The translations under genes and the position numbers were made by a program. DNA of 64,000 nucleotides from Panaeolus papilionaceus (lineage: Eukaryota; Basidiomycota; Agaricomycetes; Agaricales), in the NCBI GenBank assembly GCA_015501605.1, contig JADNRZ010000013.1:1-64000 (forward strand). Direction: 5' to 3'. Shown here piece after piece: positions 1-8,827 of this stretch. Within the stretch, counting starts at the first letter, position 1. The number at the start of each line of letters is the position of its first letter. Under the pieces are notes generated by a model. That model was given only the letters and a program-made list of their open reading frames with translations. It had not been told where the DNA came from and ran no database searches.

Positions 1-2
1 GT

Positions 3-1184
3 ATGTCCGAGTCCGAAAGGGCGAAGACCTCTGGGGCGGTTATGGAGATCATCACGAGACTCCCACAACTGACTGAACCCATCGAGCTCTTGCCTGATGA
101 GTCCAGACCCAGCAATCGACTCACTGAACGCTTCCCTCACCAGGTTGACGTCAATGAGACCCTCCCGCCCCTGCCCACTCCCCCGCCTGACGGCGGGGAG
201 TGGCTGTCGAGAGCGGATCAGCTTGTCCAGCTTATGGCTGAGGCTGCTGATACACCTGGTTCGTTCGTGGCGGCTGGCGATGCGTCGGTACCGCGATATG
301 ACCACTTCCAGGCTGCAGTGAGTGCACTCGTGTATGCTGTAGACCCTGTGGAAGGACTCGAGCCATGGGTCAATGACCCATGGCGCACCCGCCGCCCAGC
401 GGGACGCTCTACTTCCGTCTCGGCGGAACTTGCTGCTATACGGCTCGCCTTGTGTAAGGCTATCACCTTCCCAAGGTGCGAGCGCGTGTATGTATTCTCG
501 GACTGCATGCCTGCCATCAGGCTAGCTACCGATTGCACGGAGCATGGTAGCCAGGAGCACAGCCTGGCCATTGTGCGCGCTCTTGCCGCTTGGCTGCCTG
601 CAGCAGCCAACCGGCGCGTACTTTTTGTACATGTCCCCTCCCAGCTTTGCTGGGGTCCACAGGGGACCGCTCACGAGATGGTCACATCTCTCCCCGGTGT
701 TCGTGTGGGGGCACGCCCCCTTACGACGCTAGATTGGCTCCGCGACTTCGCAGATCGCGAGGCACTTCAACTCTGGGAAGCAAAGTTCTTAGACGTTTCA
801 TACAGAGGCAGGCATTTCATGCCCCTCCACGACAAGCATGACCGTCTACTCAAGCCCACCACGAAGAAGGGTGGGTCCTGGCTATCTGCGTTCGAGGCCG
901 GCCCTCCGTCCTTGACCGCATGCGCAGTTCGTTGTATTACGGGCCACGCTCCCATTGGTGAATACTATCACCGTATGCAATTCAATCTCCCCGCACCTTG
1001 GTGCGCCTGCGGGCGCTTCGGGACGCGCTCCCACATCTTGTGCTCCTGCTGGAAGTACAAGCATTATCGCAGGCACCCTTGGGATACATGGGAGCTCTAT
1101 AAATACTTGAACGCGAATCCGCTCGCGTTCTCCTTTGCCGGGATACGCCCTTCCCGCCCTCAGGAGGAGGAGGGCGTCGGATAA
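3..1184 (+). CDS. LINE-A RNase H and C-terminal CCHC segment of the retrotransposon polyprotein (partial)
   Basis: This open frame of 393 residues is the C-terminal third of a non-LTR polyprotein. RNase H motifs are visible in order: Asp in AGDASVPRYDHF (about residue 95), Glu in SVSAELAAIRLAL (about 140), Asp in VYVFSDCMPAIRL (about 167). RNase H degrades the RNA strand of the RNA-DNA hybrid during integration. Residues about 310-360 carry the Cys/His cluster common at the C-terminus of RNase H-bearing fungal LINEs (CACGRFGTRSHILCSC). The domain lies in a different frame from the upstream reverse transcriptase in the copies where both are present, so the ATG at 3 may be incidental. Open over its whole visible length. 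Confidence 0.85.
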   Translation: MSESERAKTSGAVMEIITRLPQLTEPIELLPDESRPSNRLTERFPHQVDVNETLPPLPTPPPDGGEWLSRADQLVQLMAEAADTPGSFVAAGDASVPRYDHFQAAVSALVYAVDPVEGLEPWVNDPWRTRRPAGRSTSVSAELAAIRLALCKAITFPRCERVYVFSDCMPAIRLATDCTEHGSQEHSLAIVRALAAWLPAAANRRVLFVHVPSQLCWGPQGTAHEMVTSLPGVRVGARPLTTLDWLRDFADREALQLWEAKFLDVSYRGRHFMPLHDKHDRLLKPTTKKGGSWLSAFEAGPPSLTACAVRCITGHAPIGEYYHRMQFNLPAPWCACGRFGTRSHILCSCWKYKHYRRHPWDTWELYKYLNANPLAFSFAGIRPSRPQEEEGVG

Positions 1185-1370
1185 AGTTCTGAAGTGGGGT
1201 GGTTGTTGGGGTCCCGAACATTCAGGAGGCCGAGACGATGGCCCGTCCCCCAAGCGGTCCTTAATTGGATGCCAGCGACGGGGCCCTTGCGTGCTGGAAG
1301 CTTCGGTGTTATAACCAGTGGTCGGGGAGCGCACTTCGGTGCGTATGCGGGATAGAGTTTAGCTGCCTGG

Positions 1371-1384
1371 TGCCCGTCCATGGG
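1371..1384. repeat. Target-site duplication, left copy (14 bp)
   Basis: tgcccgtccatggg at 1371-1384 recurs exactly at 2932-2945 and flanks the minus-strand LINE-A insertion. A duplication of this length next to a poly-T start is the product of target-primed reverse transcription. Confidence 0.95.
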
Positions 1385-2931
1385 TTTTTTTTTTTTTTTT
1401 TTTTTTGGTTCAACAATTTATATACCGGTGCGCGACTGGCAGTCCGGTCGGATCACAGTAAATACAAACGAGTAGCTAACTACCAGAATGACCACTCCCC
1501 AATTAAGTTGGGTATATACCACGGCAGACTAAACTACTGCGAGCGCGAAGCGCGAGCAAAGTACGTGGGGCAAGATATCAAAGCCGATTGCGCGGCAAAT
1601 AAGCCTCTCCCTCCGAAGAAGGCGGCAGTCCAAAGTGATCAACCGAGCGTCGTCAGGTTAACGCCCTCGACCCGGTTGTCGAACAGAAGTGGTGGTGCCC
1701 CGAGGGGGCGCCTACTACTCGAAGCCCTTGGTTACCCATGGACGGGCACCAGGCGGCTAAACTCTATCCCGCATACGCACCGAGGTGCGCTCCCCGACCA
1801 CTGGTTGTAACGCCGAAGCTTCCAGCACGCAAGGGCCCCGTCGCTGGCATCCAGTTAAGGACCGCTTGGGGGACAGGCCATCGTCTCGGCCTCCTGAATG
1901 TTCGGGACCCCAACAACCACCCCACTTCAGAGCTTTATCCGACGCCCTCCTCCTCCTGAGGGCGGGAAGGGCGTATCGCGGCAAAGGAGAACGCGAGCGG
2001 GTTCACGTTCAAGTATTTATGGAGCTCCCATGTATCCCATGGGTGCCCGCGATAATCCTTGTACTTCCGGCAGGAGCACAAGATGTGGGAGCGCGTCCCG
2101 AAGCGCCCGCAGGCGCACCGAGGTGCGGGGAGATTGAATTGCATACGGTGATAGTATTCACCGATGGGAGCGTGGCCCGTAATACAACGAACTGCGCGTG
2201 CGGTCAAGGACAGAGGGCCGGCCTCGAACGCAGATAGCCAGGACCCACCCTTCTTCGTGGTGGGCTTGAGTAGACGGTCATGCTTGTCGTGGAGGGGCAT
2301 GAAATGCCTGCCTCTGTATGAAACGTCTGAGAACTTTGCTTCCCAGAGTTGGAGTGCCTCGCGATCTGCAAAATCGCGGAGCCAGTCTAGCGTCGTGAGG
2401 GGGCGTGCCCCCACACGAACACCGGGGAGAGATGTAACCATCTCATGAGCGATCCCCTGTGGTCCCCAGCGAAGCTGGGAGGGGACGTGTACAAAAAGTA
2501 CGCGCCGGTTGGCTGCCGCAGGCAGCCAAGCGGCAAGAGCGCGCACGATGGCCAGGCTGTGTTCCTGACCACCATGCTCCGTGCAATCGGTTGCTAGCCT
2601 GATAGCAGGCATGCAATCCGAGAATACATACACGCGCTCGCACCTTGGGAAGGTGATGGCCTTACACAAGGCGAGCCGTATAGCAGCAAGTTCCGCCGAA
2701 ACGGAAGTAGAGCGTCCCGCCGGGCGGCAGGTGCGCCATGGGTCATTGACCGATGGCTCGAGTCCTTCCACTGGGTCCACAGCATGCACGAGTGCACTTA
2801 CTGCGGCCTGGAAGTGGTCATACCGTGGCACCGATGCATCGCCAGCTGCCACGAACGAACTGGGTGTATCAGCAGCCTCAGCCAAAAGCTGGACCAGCTG
2901 ATCCGCCCTCGACGGCCACTCCCCGCTGTCA
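1385..2931 (-). mobile_element. LINE-A copy 2, 5'-truncated, nested in copy 1
   Basis: It begins on the plus strand with 22 T (1385-1406), the complement of the poly-A tail, followed by the reversed LINE-A 3' UTR (to about 1935) and the RNase H/CCHC coding region up to 2931, where it is cut by 5' truncation. About 1.55 kb remain. With copy 1 it forms long inverted arms (about 3-1370 against 1745-2925), a potential large hairpin. Its frame is open to the truncation point. Confidence 0.93.
1935..2931 (-). CDS. LINE-A RNase H/CCHC segment (truncated copy)
   Basis: Near-duplicate of the RNase H segment at 3-1184. The catalytic-type residues are present (AGDASVPRYDHF, SVSAELAAIRLAL, VYVFSDCMPAIRL), as is the terminal Cys/His cluster (CACGRFGTRSHILCSC). 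The 5' side ends at the insertion junction at 2931; the frame runs on into the target sequence only by chance. No start codon belongs to the original protein, so this is a fragment although it has no internal stop. Confidence 0.85.
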
Positions 2932-2945
2932 TGCCCGTCCATGGG
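2932..2945. repeat. Target-site duplication, right copy (14 bp)
   Basis: Exact repeat of 1371-1384, on the 5' side of the nested minus-strand LINE-A copy. Confidence 0.95.
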
Positions 2946-3290
2946 TAACCAAGGGCTTTGCGTAGTAGGCACCCCTTCGGGGCACCACCACTTCTGTTCG
3001 ACAACCGGGTCGAGGGCGTTAACCTGACGACGCTCGGTTGATCACTTTGGACTGCCGCCTTCTTCGGAGGGAGAGGCTTATTTGCCGCGCAATCGGCTTT
3101 GATATCTTGCCCCACGTACTTTGCTTGCGCTTCGCGCTCGCACTTGTTTAGTCTGCTGTGGTATATACCCAACTTAATTGGGGAGTAGTCATTCCTAGTA
3201 CTCGTACTTCGTTTGTATTTACCGTGATCCGACCGGACTGCCAGCCGCGCACCGGTATATAAATTGTTGAACCAAAAAAAAAAAAAAAAT

Positions 3291-3645
3291 CAGATCGTCA
3301 CAGCGAAGGAGGAGGGAGCTGGACAACCGTCGCCAGGAAGAGCAGATGTTCTGCTGCTTCCCAACAATCTTACTCGAGGCATTCGTCGGTTGCCTTCGAA
3401 GCGGCTGGCACGAAGGAGGAGGCCAGTGGGGATCTGAAGGCTGCCATTCGTAGTGCGAGGGAGATACGGCATTGGATGGAGAACGGTGCCAACCTGTCCG
3501 TATTCGCTAACCAAGCAGATACAAAGCTCTTCGCCCACGAGCTTCTCGAGCTCGTCGAGCGAGTGTCCAGGTCCACCTGGGCAGCAGTTCAACCCACTGG
3601 CGAGAACGGAGCACTGGTGGAAGCCCTATTCGATGTCCTCAACTC
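3291..3645 (+). pseudogene. LINE-A ORF1 (gag-like) fragment
   Basis: The plus strand encodes the part of LINE-A ORF1 that is also present, reversed, at about 10100-10430. The segment GANLSVFANQADTKLFAHEL and the following RSTWAAVQP are nearly identical in both places. It starts directly after the poly-A of LINE-A copy 1, so that copy seems to have inserted within an ORF1 sequence. It ends at about 3645, where the sequence switches to the LINE-B 3' UTR. Both ends are broken, so it cannot encode a functional protein. Confidence 0.8.
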
Positions 3646-3980
3646 CCAACACTGTGCTCCGGCATGTGCGCTAGTAAGTTGTTCTGGATGTAGATGTTTA
3701 CTGTGATTCAACACATACGTCTTTGGCAGGCACCCTTCTCCCTTCAGTTTCTTTTACCACTATTCCTCTGCACTGCTCCTGTCCTGGATTTAGGCAAGCT
3801 ATGCTTCATAACCATCGCCCTTAGGTCCCCTTCTGAGCTTGTGGCAGCTCTTAAGCCCCCTTCATTTCTTGATATGATTGGAGTATTTAGTAGGAGTTGG
3901 TGTATATGTAGTTTATCTCATGTATATTAGCGATGATCACAACCGGACTGCTAACGAGCCCTGGTATATAAATTGTAGAT
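3646..3980 (+). repeat. LINE-B 3' UTR fragment joined to the LINE-A ORF1 fragment
   Basis: Matches the LINE-B 3' UTR at about 38360-38702 over its length, for example tagtaagttgttctggatgt and gtagtttatctcatgtatat with few changes. The end, ggtatataaattgtagat, corresponds to the LINE-B 3' terminus but lacks a poly-A tail. The junction with ORF1 lies at a short shared stretch (cccaacac), which suggests template switching or microhomology joining. Confidence 0.8.
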
Positions 3981-3992
3981 TGGGGCCATTAT
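3979..3992. repeat. Target-site duplication, left copy (14 bp)
   Basis: attggggccattat at 3979-3992 recurs exactly at 4929-4942 and brackets the minus-strand LINE-A copy 3. Confidence 0.93.
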
Positions 3993-4928
3993 TTTTTTTT
4001 TTTTTTGGTTCAACAATTTATATACCGGTGCGCGGCTGGCAGTCCGGTCGGATCACGGTAAATACAAACGAAGTACGAGTACTCTGGCCACCATGCTCCG
4101 TGCAATCGGTTGCTAGCCTGATAGCGGGCATGCAGTCCGAGAATACATACACGCGCTCGCATCTTGGGAAGGTAATAGCCTTACACAAGGCGAGCCGTAT
4201 AGCAGCAAGTTCCGCCGAGACGGAAGTAGAGCGACCCGCCGGGCGGCGGGTGCGCCATGGGTCATTGACCCATGGCTCGAGTCCTTCCACAGGGTCTACA
4301 GCATACACGAGTGCACTCACTGCAGCCTGGAAGTGGTCATATCGCGGTACCGATGCATTGCCAGCTGCCACGAACGAACCGGGTGTATCAGCAGCCTCAG
4401 CCATAAGCTGGGCCAGCTGATCCGCTCTCGACAGCCACTCCCCGCCGTCAGGCGGGGGAGTGGGCAGGGGCGGGAGGGTCTCATTGACGTCAACCTGGTG
4501 AGGGAAGCGTTCAGTGAGTCGATTGCCGGGTCTGGACTCATCAGGCAAGAGCTCGATGGGTTCAGTCAGTTGTGGGAGTCTCGTGATGATCTCCATAACC
4601 GCCCCAGAGGTCTTCGCCCTTTCGGACTCGGACATACGGGCAAAGGAACGAGCATGCAGAGTTCCGTTCGTCCAGGAACCCCCGAAGGGGGTGACTGGAC
4701 GCAAGCGTCCCGACGCGCCAGGTGGAGCGGTCAGTCAGACGACGAAGAAGAAGAGGGATCGGAAGGAGGCCCGCCAGGGCCTCTGCTCCGCCTACGGGAG
4801 TGGTCTTGAACGCACCTGTGATCCATAGAGCAGCCTTACGCTGCATCCTGTTAAACATTTTCAGGAGCTCCTTGTTACGAGAGCCCCTGAAGAACCAGAG
4901 CCTGTGCCCGTACGTAGCGATCGGAAGA
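3993..4928 (-). mobile_element. LINE-A copy 3, 5'-truncated and internally deleted
   Basis: It starts with a poly-T run followed by the reversed LINE-A 3' terminus (to about 4078). It then jumps into the middle of the RNase H domain, so most of the 3' UTR and the C-terminal Cys/His part are missing. It continues through the RNase H N-terminus and the end of the RT domain to 4928. Between RT and RNase H it retains about 27 nt (near 4645-4675) absent from copies 4 and 5, so it derives from a different source copy. Flanked by a 14-bp duplication. Confidence 0.88.
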
Positions 4929-4942
4929 ATTGGGGCCATTAT
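4929..4942. repeat. Target-site duplication, right copy (14 bp)
   Basis: Exact copy of 3979-3992 on the 5' side of LINE-A copy 3. Confidence 0.93.
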
Positions 4943-6509
4943 GGAGATCATGTCGAGACTCCCCCAAGTGACCGAGCCCATCGAGCTGCTGCCCGATGAG
5001 TCCAGGCCTGGCAATCGACTCACTGAACGCTTCCCTCATCAGGTCGACGTCAATGAGACTCTCCCGGAGCTTCCTTCTCTGCAGGAGAGGGAATGGGAGG
5101 TTTTCTCCGGTCTGGAGCTGCGCAAAGCCCTAGTAGCATGCTCTGGTCTCTCTGCACCCGGTCCCGACCACATCACGTGGAGGTACCTGAAGAGGGTCAT
5201 CGACGCCGATGGCGTCGAGACCCTCTTCGTACAGCTGGCCAACGCCTGCGTAACAGCAGGCTATTGGCCCAGCCACTTCAAGGACTCCACCTCGGTCATC
5301 ATTCTGAAACCAGGGAAGGCGTCCTACTCCACTCCGAAGTCGTTCAGGCCAATTGTGCTCCTGAACACTCTTGGTAAACTCATCGAGAAACTCATCTCGA
5401 CCCGCATTCAGTTTGAGGGCATCAAACTGGACATATTCCATCCGTGTCAGCTGGGAGGCGTGAAACAACGCTCAACAGAGGACGCGGGCCTCATCCTCAC
5501 CCATATGGTCCGTGCAGGCTGGGCGAAGGGTCTGGTAACCAGCGTGGTGGCATTTGACATCGTGCAGTTCTTCCCCTCATTGAACCATGATGTTCTGATG
5601 GCTATACTGGCCAAGCAGGGTTTCCCTGCAAAGGTCCAGAGGTTCTTTGCCTCATATCTTGTGGGACGCTCCACGCGTTACAGCTGGAACACCTTCACTT
5701 CTGAACCAATGCCTGCTGATGTGGGTGTGGGACAGGGCTCCGCCCTGTCCCCGGTTCTATCTGCTCTTTACATTGCCCCGATCATGAAGATCTTTGAGGC
5801 GTGCGCCCTAGCAGGCACACTGTCTTGCTACTTGTTGTCGTTTGTCGACAATGGCACCCTCATTTGCCAGGCCAAGAAATTGACCAACAATATCACCGCC
5901 CTTCGGGCAGCGTACTCTATCATCTTCACCTTGTTTACTGCGCTGGCCCTTGTGCTGGAGCATGACAAGTCTGAATTGTTCCACTTCTCGCGAAGGCGAG
6001 ATGGTGTCAATCCCCCCATTGACTTGGGGTACGCGCCCTACACGGGCGCTACGCCGTTGAAGCCCAAACCTATCTGGAGGTATCTAGGCTTCTACTTCGA
6101 CCACGGGCTCATCTTCAGGGAGCACGTACGCTACTACACCACAAAAGCACTCACCACGGTCAAGGCCATGGGGATGCTTGGTAACTCTCTCCGGGGATTG
6201 TCCCCAGTTCAACGTCGGCTTTTGTATCACATGTACGTTCTTCTGATCGCAATGTACGGGCACAGGCTTTGGTTCTTCAGAGGTTCCCGCAACAAGGAAC
6301 TCTTGAAAATGTTCAACGGGATGCAGCGTAAGGCTGCTCTATGGATTACGGGTGCGTTCAAGACCACTCCCGTAGGTGGAGCGGAGGCCCTGGCGGGCCT
6401 CCTTCCAATCCCTCTACTCCTCCGTCGTCTGACTGACTGCTCCACCTGGCGCGTCGGGATGCTTGCATCCAGTCACCCCCTCCGGGGGTTCCTTCGCCCG
6501 TATGTCTGA
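4943..6509 (+). pseudogene. LINE-A reverse transcriptase domain with altered catalytic box
   Basis: Non-LTR reverse transcriptase. The visible path includes SAPGPDHITWRYLKR, FRPIVLLNTLGKLIEKLIS (fingers), VVAFDIVQFFPSLNHDVLM (first catalytic Asp) and GQGSALSPVLSALY. The FVDD box reads FVDN (5841-5852), where copy 5 has FVDD, so the second catalytic aspartate is lost and the enzyme is expected to be inactive. The first 40 residues copy the RNase H N-terminal segment (IELLPDESRPGNRLTERFPH) and are not part of a normal RT. The frame ends at a TGA at 6507-6509 where copies 1, 3 and 5 have a sense codon. Confidence 0.85.
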
Positions 6510-7683
6510 GTCCGAAAGGGTGAAGACCTCTGGGGCCGTTATGGAGATCATCTCGAGGTTCCCCCAACTGACTGAACCCATTGAGCTGTTGCCTGATGAG
6601 TCCAGGCCTGGCAACCGACTCACTGAACGCTTCCCTCAACAGGTCGACGTCAATGAGACACTCCCACCCCTGCCCACTCCCCCGCCTGACGGCGGGGAGT
6701 GGCTGTTGAGGGCGGATCAGTTGGTCCAGCTTATGGCTGAGGCCGCTGATACACCCAGTTCGTTCGTGGCAGCTGGCGATGTGTCGGTGCCACAACATGA
6801 CCACTTCCAGGCCACAGTAAGTGCACTTGTATATGCTGTGGACCCTGTGGAAGGACTTGAGCCGTCGGTCAATGACCCATGGCACACCCGCCGTCCGGCA
6901 GGACGCTCTACTTCCATCTCGGCGGAACTTGCTGCTATACGGCTCGCCTTGTGTAAGGCTATCACCTTCCCAAGGTGCGAGCGCGTGTATGTATTCTCGG
7001 ACTGCATGCCTGCCATCAGGCTAGCTACCGATTGCACGGAGCATGGTGGTCAGGAACACAGCCTGGCCATTGTGCGCGCTCTTGCCGCTTGGCTGCCTGC
7101 AGCAGCCAACCAGCACGTACTTTTTGTACACGTCCCCTCCCAGCTTCGCTGGGGTCCACAGGGGATCGCTCACGAGATGGTCACATCTCTACCTGGTGTT
7201 CGTGTGGGGGCACGCCCCCTCACGACACTAGACTGGCTTCGCGACTTTGCAGATCGCGAGGCACTCCAACTCTGGGAAGCAAAGTTCTCAGATGCATCAT
7301 ACTGAGGCAGGCACTTTATGCCCCTCCATGACAAGCACGACTGTCTACTCAAGCCCACCACGAAGAAGGGTGGGTCTTGGTTATCCGCGTTTGAGGCCGG
7401 CCCCCCGTCCTTGACTGCACGCGCAGTCCGTTGTATTACAGGCCACGCTCCCATCGGTGAATATTATCACCGTATGCAATTCAATCTTCCCGCTCCTCGT
7501 TGCGCCTGCGGGCGCTTCGGGACGCGCTCTCATATCTTGTGCTCCTGTCGGAAGTACAAGCATTATCGCGGGCACCCATGGGATACATGGGAGCTCTATA
7601 AATACTTGAACGCGAACCCACTCGCGTTCTCCTTTGCCGCGATACGCCCTTCCCGCCCTTGGGAGGAGGAGGGCGTCGGATAA
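6487..7683 (+). pseudogene. LINE-A RNase H/CCHC segment with one in-frame stop
   Basis: Same domain as at 3-1184, in another frame from the RT that overlaps its beginning. RNase H residues are visible in AGDVSVPQHDHF, SISAELAAIRLAL and VYVFSDCMPAIRL. A TGA at 7303-7305 separates them from the C-terminal Cys/His cluster (CACGRFGTRSHILCSC), which follows in the same frame to 7683. Copy 1 has a sense codon (AGA) there. Copy 5 carries the identical stop at 13010-13012. Confidence 0.85.
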
Positions 7684-8118
7684 AGCTCTGAAGTGGGGTG
7701 GTTGTTGGGGTCCCGAAAATTCAGGAGGCCGAGATGACGGCCTGTCCCGCAAGCGGTCCTTAAGTGGATGCCAGCGACGGGGCCCTTGCGTGCTGGAAGC
7801 TTCGGTGCTACAACCAGTGGTCGGGGAGCGCACTTCGGTGCGTATGCGGGTTAGAGTTTAGCCGCCTGGTGCCCGTCCATGGGTAACCAAGGGCTTTGCG
7901 TAGTAGGCGCCCCTTCGGGGCACCACCACTTCTGTTCGACAACCGGGTCGAGGGCGTTAACCTGACAACGCTTGGTTGGTCACTTTGGACTGCCGCCTTC
8001 CTCAGAGGGAGAGGCTTATTTGCCGCGCAATCGGCTTTGATATCTTGCCCCACGTACTTTGCTCGCGCCTCGTGCTCGCAGTAGTTTAGTCTGCCGTGGT
8101 ATATACCCAACTTAATTG
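7684..8118 (+). other. LINE-A copy 4 3' UTR (truncated)
   Basis: About 435 nt of 3' UTR shared with copies 1, 2 and 5. It stops at ccaacttaattg, where intact copies continue for a further 170 nt or so to the poly-A. The loss coincides with the edge of the 8119-8827 element, but no target duplication was found, so the boundary may reflect a deletion as well as an insertion. Confidence 0.8.
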
Positions 8119-8827
8119 CTGAACTTCTCAGTCCCCCTGGAGTACCATAGGGACTCCCTAGGGACTCTCCGGACTCCCTATGGACTTTTTACATACATTA
8201 CCTAATTTTGATGTTTTGATAGGTTTCAGACAAATCCATATGCAGAGTCCCTAGGGAGTCCCTACAGAGTCTGTAGGGACTCCCTAGGGACTCTGATGGA
8301 CTCCATCAGGACTCCACAGGGACTCCAGGCAAATTGGATAATGCAAATGCAGATGACTCTGATGTAGATAATAATTAGTCATTACAATATATGGACAATT
8401 GTACTCACAGTATTTCCCATAATCGCCTTGTATTACTGCTGGAGTCCCAGGGAGTCCCTAGGGAGTCTGCACAGAGTCCATAGGGACTCTGTAGGGACTC
8501 TGTATATATGAATTTGTCTGAAACCTATCAAAACATCAAATTTAGGTGATATATGTAAAAAGTCCATAGGGAGTCCGGAGAGTCCCTAGGGAGTCCCTTG
8601 GGACTCAAGTGACTCCAGCACATATATTACAAATTTCTCATAATACAAGGTAATTTTGCCTTGTTTTTTTGTTTGTTTGCACTGTCCTTGTATGCTGGTG
8701 TTGCAGTTGAGGGTGTCCACAGTTGTGTTAGGTGACAATGCTGTGTTTTTGGCAGAGAGTCCCTAGGGAGTCCCTAGGGAGTCCGTACAGAGTCCGTACG
8801 GTACTCAGGGGGGACTGACAAGTACTC
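8119..8827. mobile_element. Palindrome-rich DNA element (TCCCTAGGGA family), complete-looking copy
   Basis: Both ends resemble each other in inverted orientation: gaacttctcagtccccctgg at the left against the complement of the right end, gtacttgtcagtccccc. Inside each end lie many copies of TCCCTAGGGA-type palindromes. Segments at 8148-8240 and 8512-8605 are inverted repeats of each other, about 95 nt long. No ORF of its own is convincing, so it is probably non-autonomous. The right part (8495-8827) recurs at 25300-25640 at about 97% identity. Flanks show no target duplication. Confidence 0.7.

Larger units (their letters stand above)
1..3289 (+). mobile_element. LINE-A copy 1, 5'-cut by window edge and split by a nested LINE
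   Basis: The 3' part of a non-LTR retrotransposon. It holds the RNase H/CCHC end of the polyprotein (3-1184) and a 3' untranslated region that is cut at 1384, resumes at 2946 and ends in a poly-A run at 3274-3289. A second LINE-A copy in the opposite orientation occupies 1385-2931. The 14 bases at 1371-1384 are repeated exactly at 2932-2945, the target-site duplication of the nested insertion. The 3' terminus (accggtatataaattgttga before the A tail) is shared by all LINE-A copies here. The 5' boundary lies outside the window. Confidence 0.9.
4943..8118 (+). mobile_element. LINE-A copy 4: chimeric 5' end, RT, RNase H, 3' UTR
   Basis: The most complete LINE-A copy here. It begins with a misplaced fragment of the RNase H N-terminal segment (to about 5066), then runs through the reverse transcriptase (to 6509), RNase H/CCHC (to 7683) and 3' UTR (7684-8118). 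The final 170 nt and poly-A are missing because a palindrome-rich DNA element starts at about 8119. No endonuclease or ORF1 is attached. Coding damage is described under its two coding parts. Confidence 0.88.

Noticed and set aside
882..1334. 150-aa minus-strand ORF repeated in all LINE-A copies
   Set aside because: Antisense of the LINE-A C-terminal segment and start of the 3' UTR; recurrence follows from copy number, and it has no domain of its own.
1265..1810. 181-aa ORF across the poly-T junction
   Set aside because: Runs through two different insertions and a T run (poly-Phe); cannot be an evolved gene.
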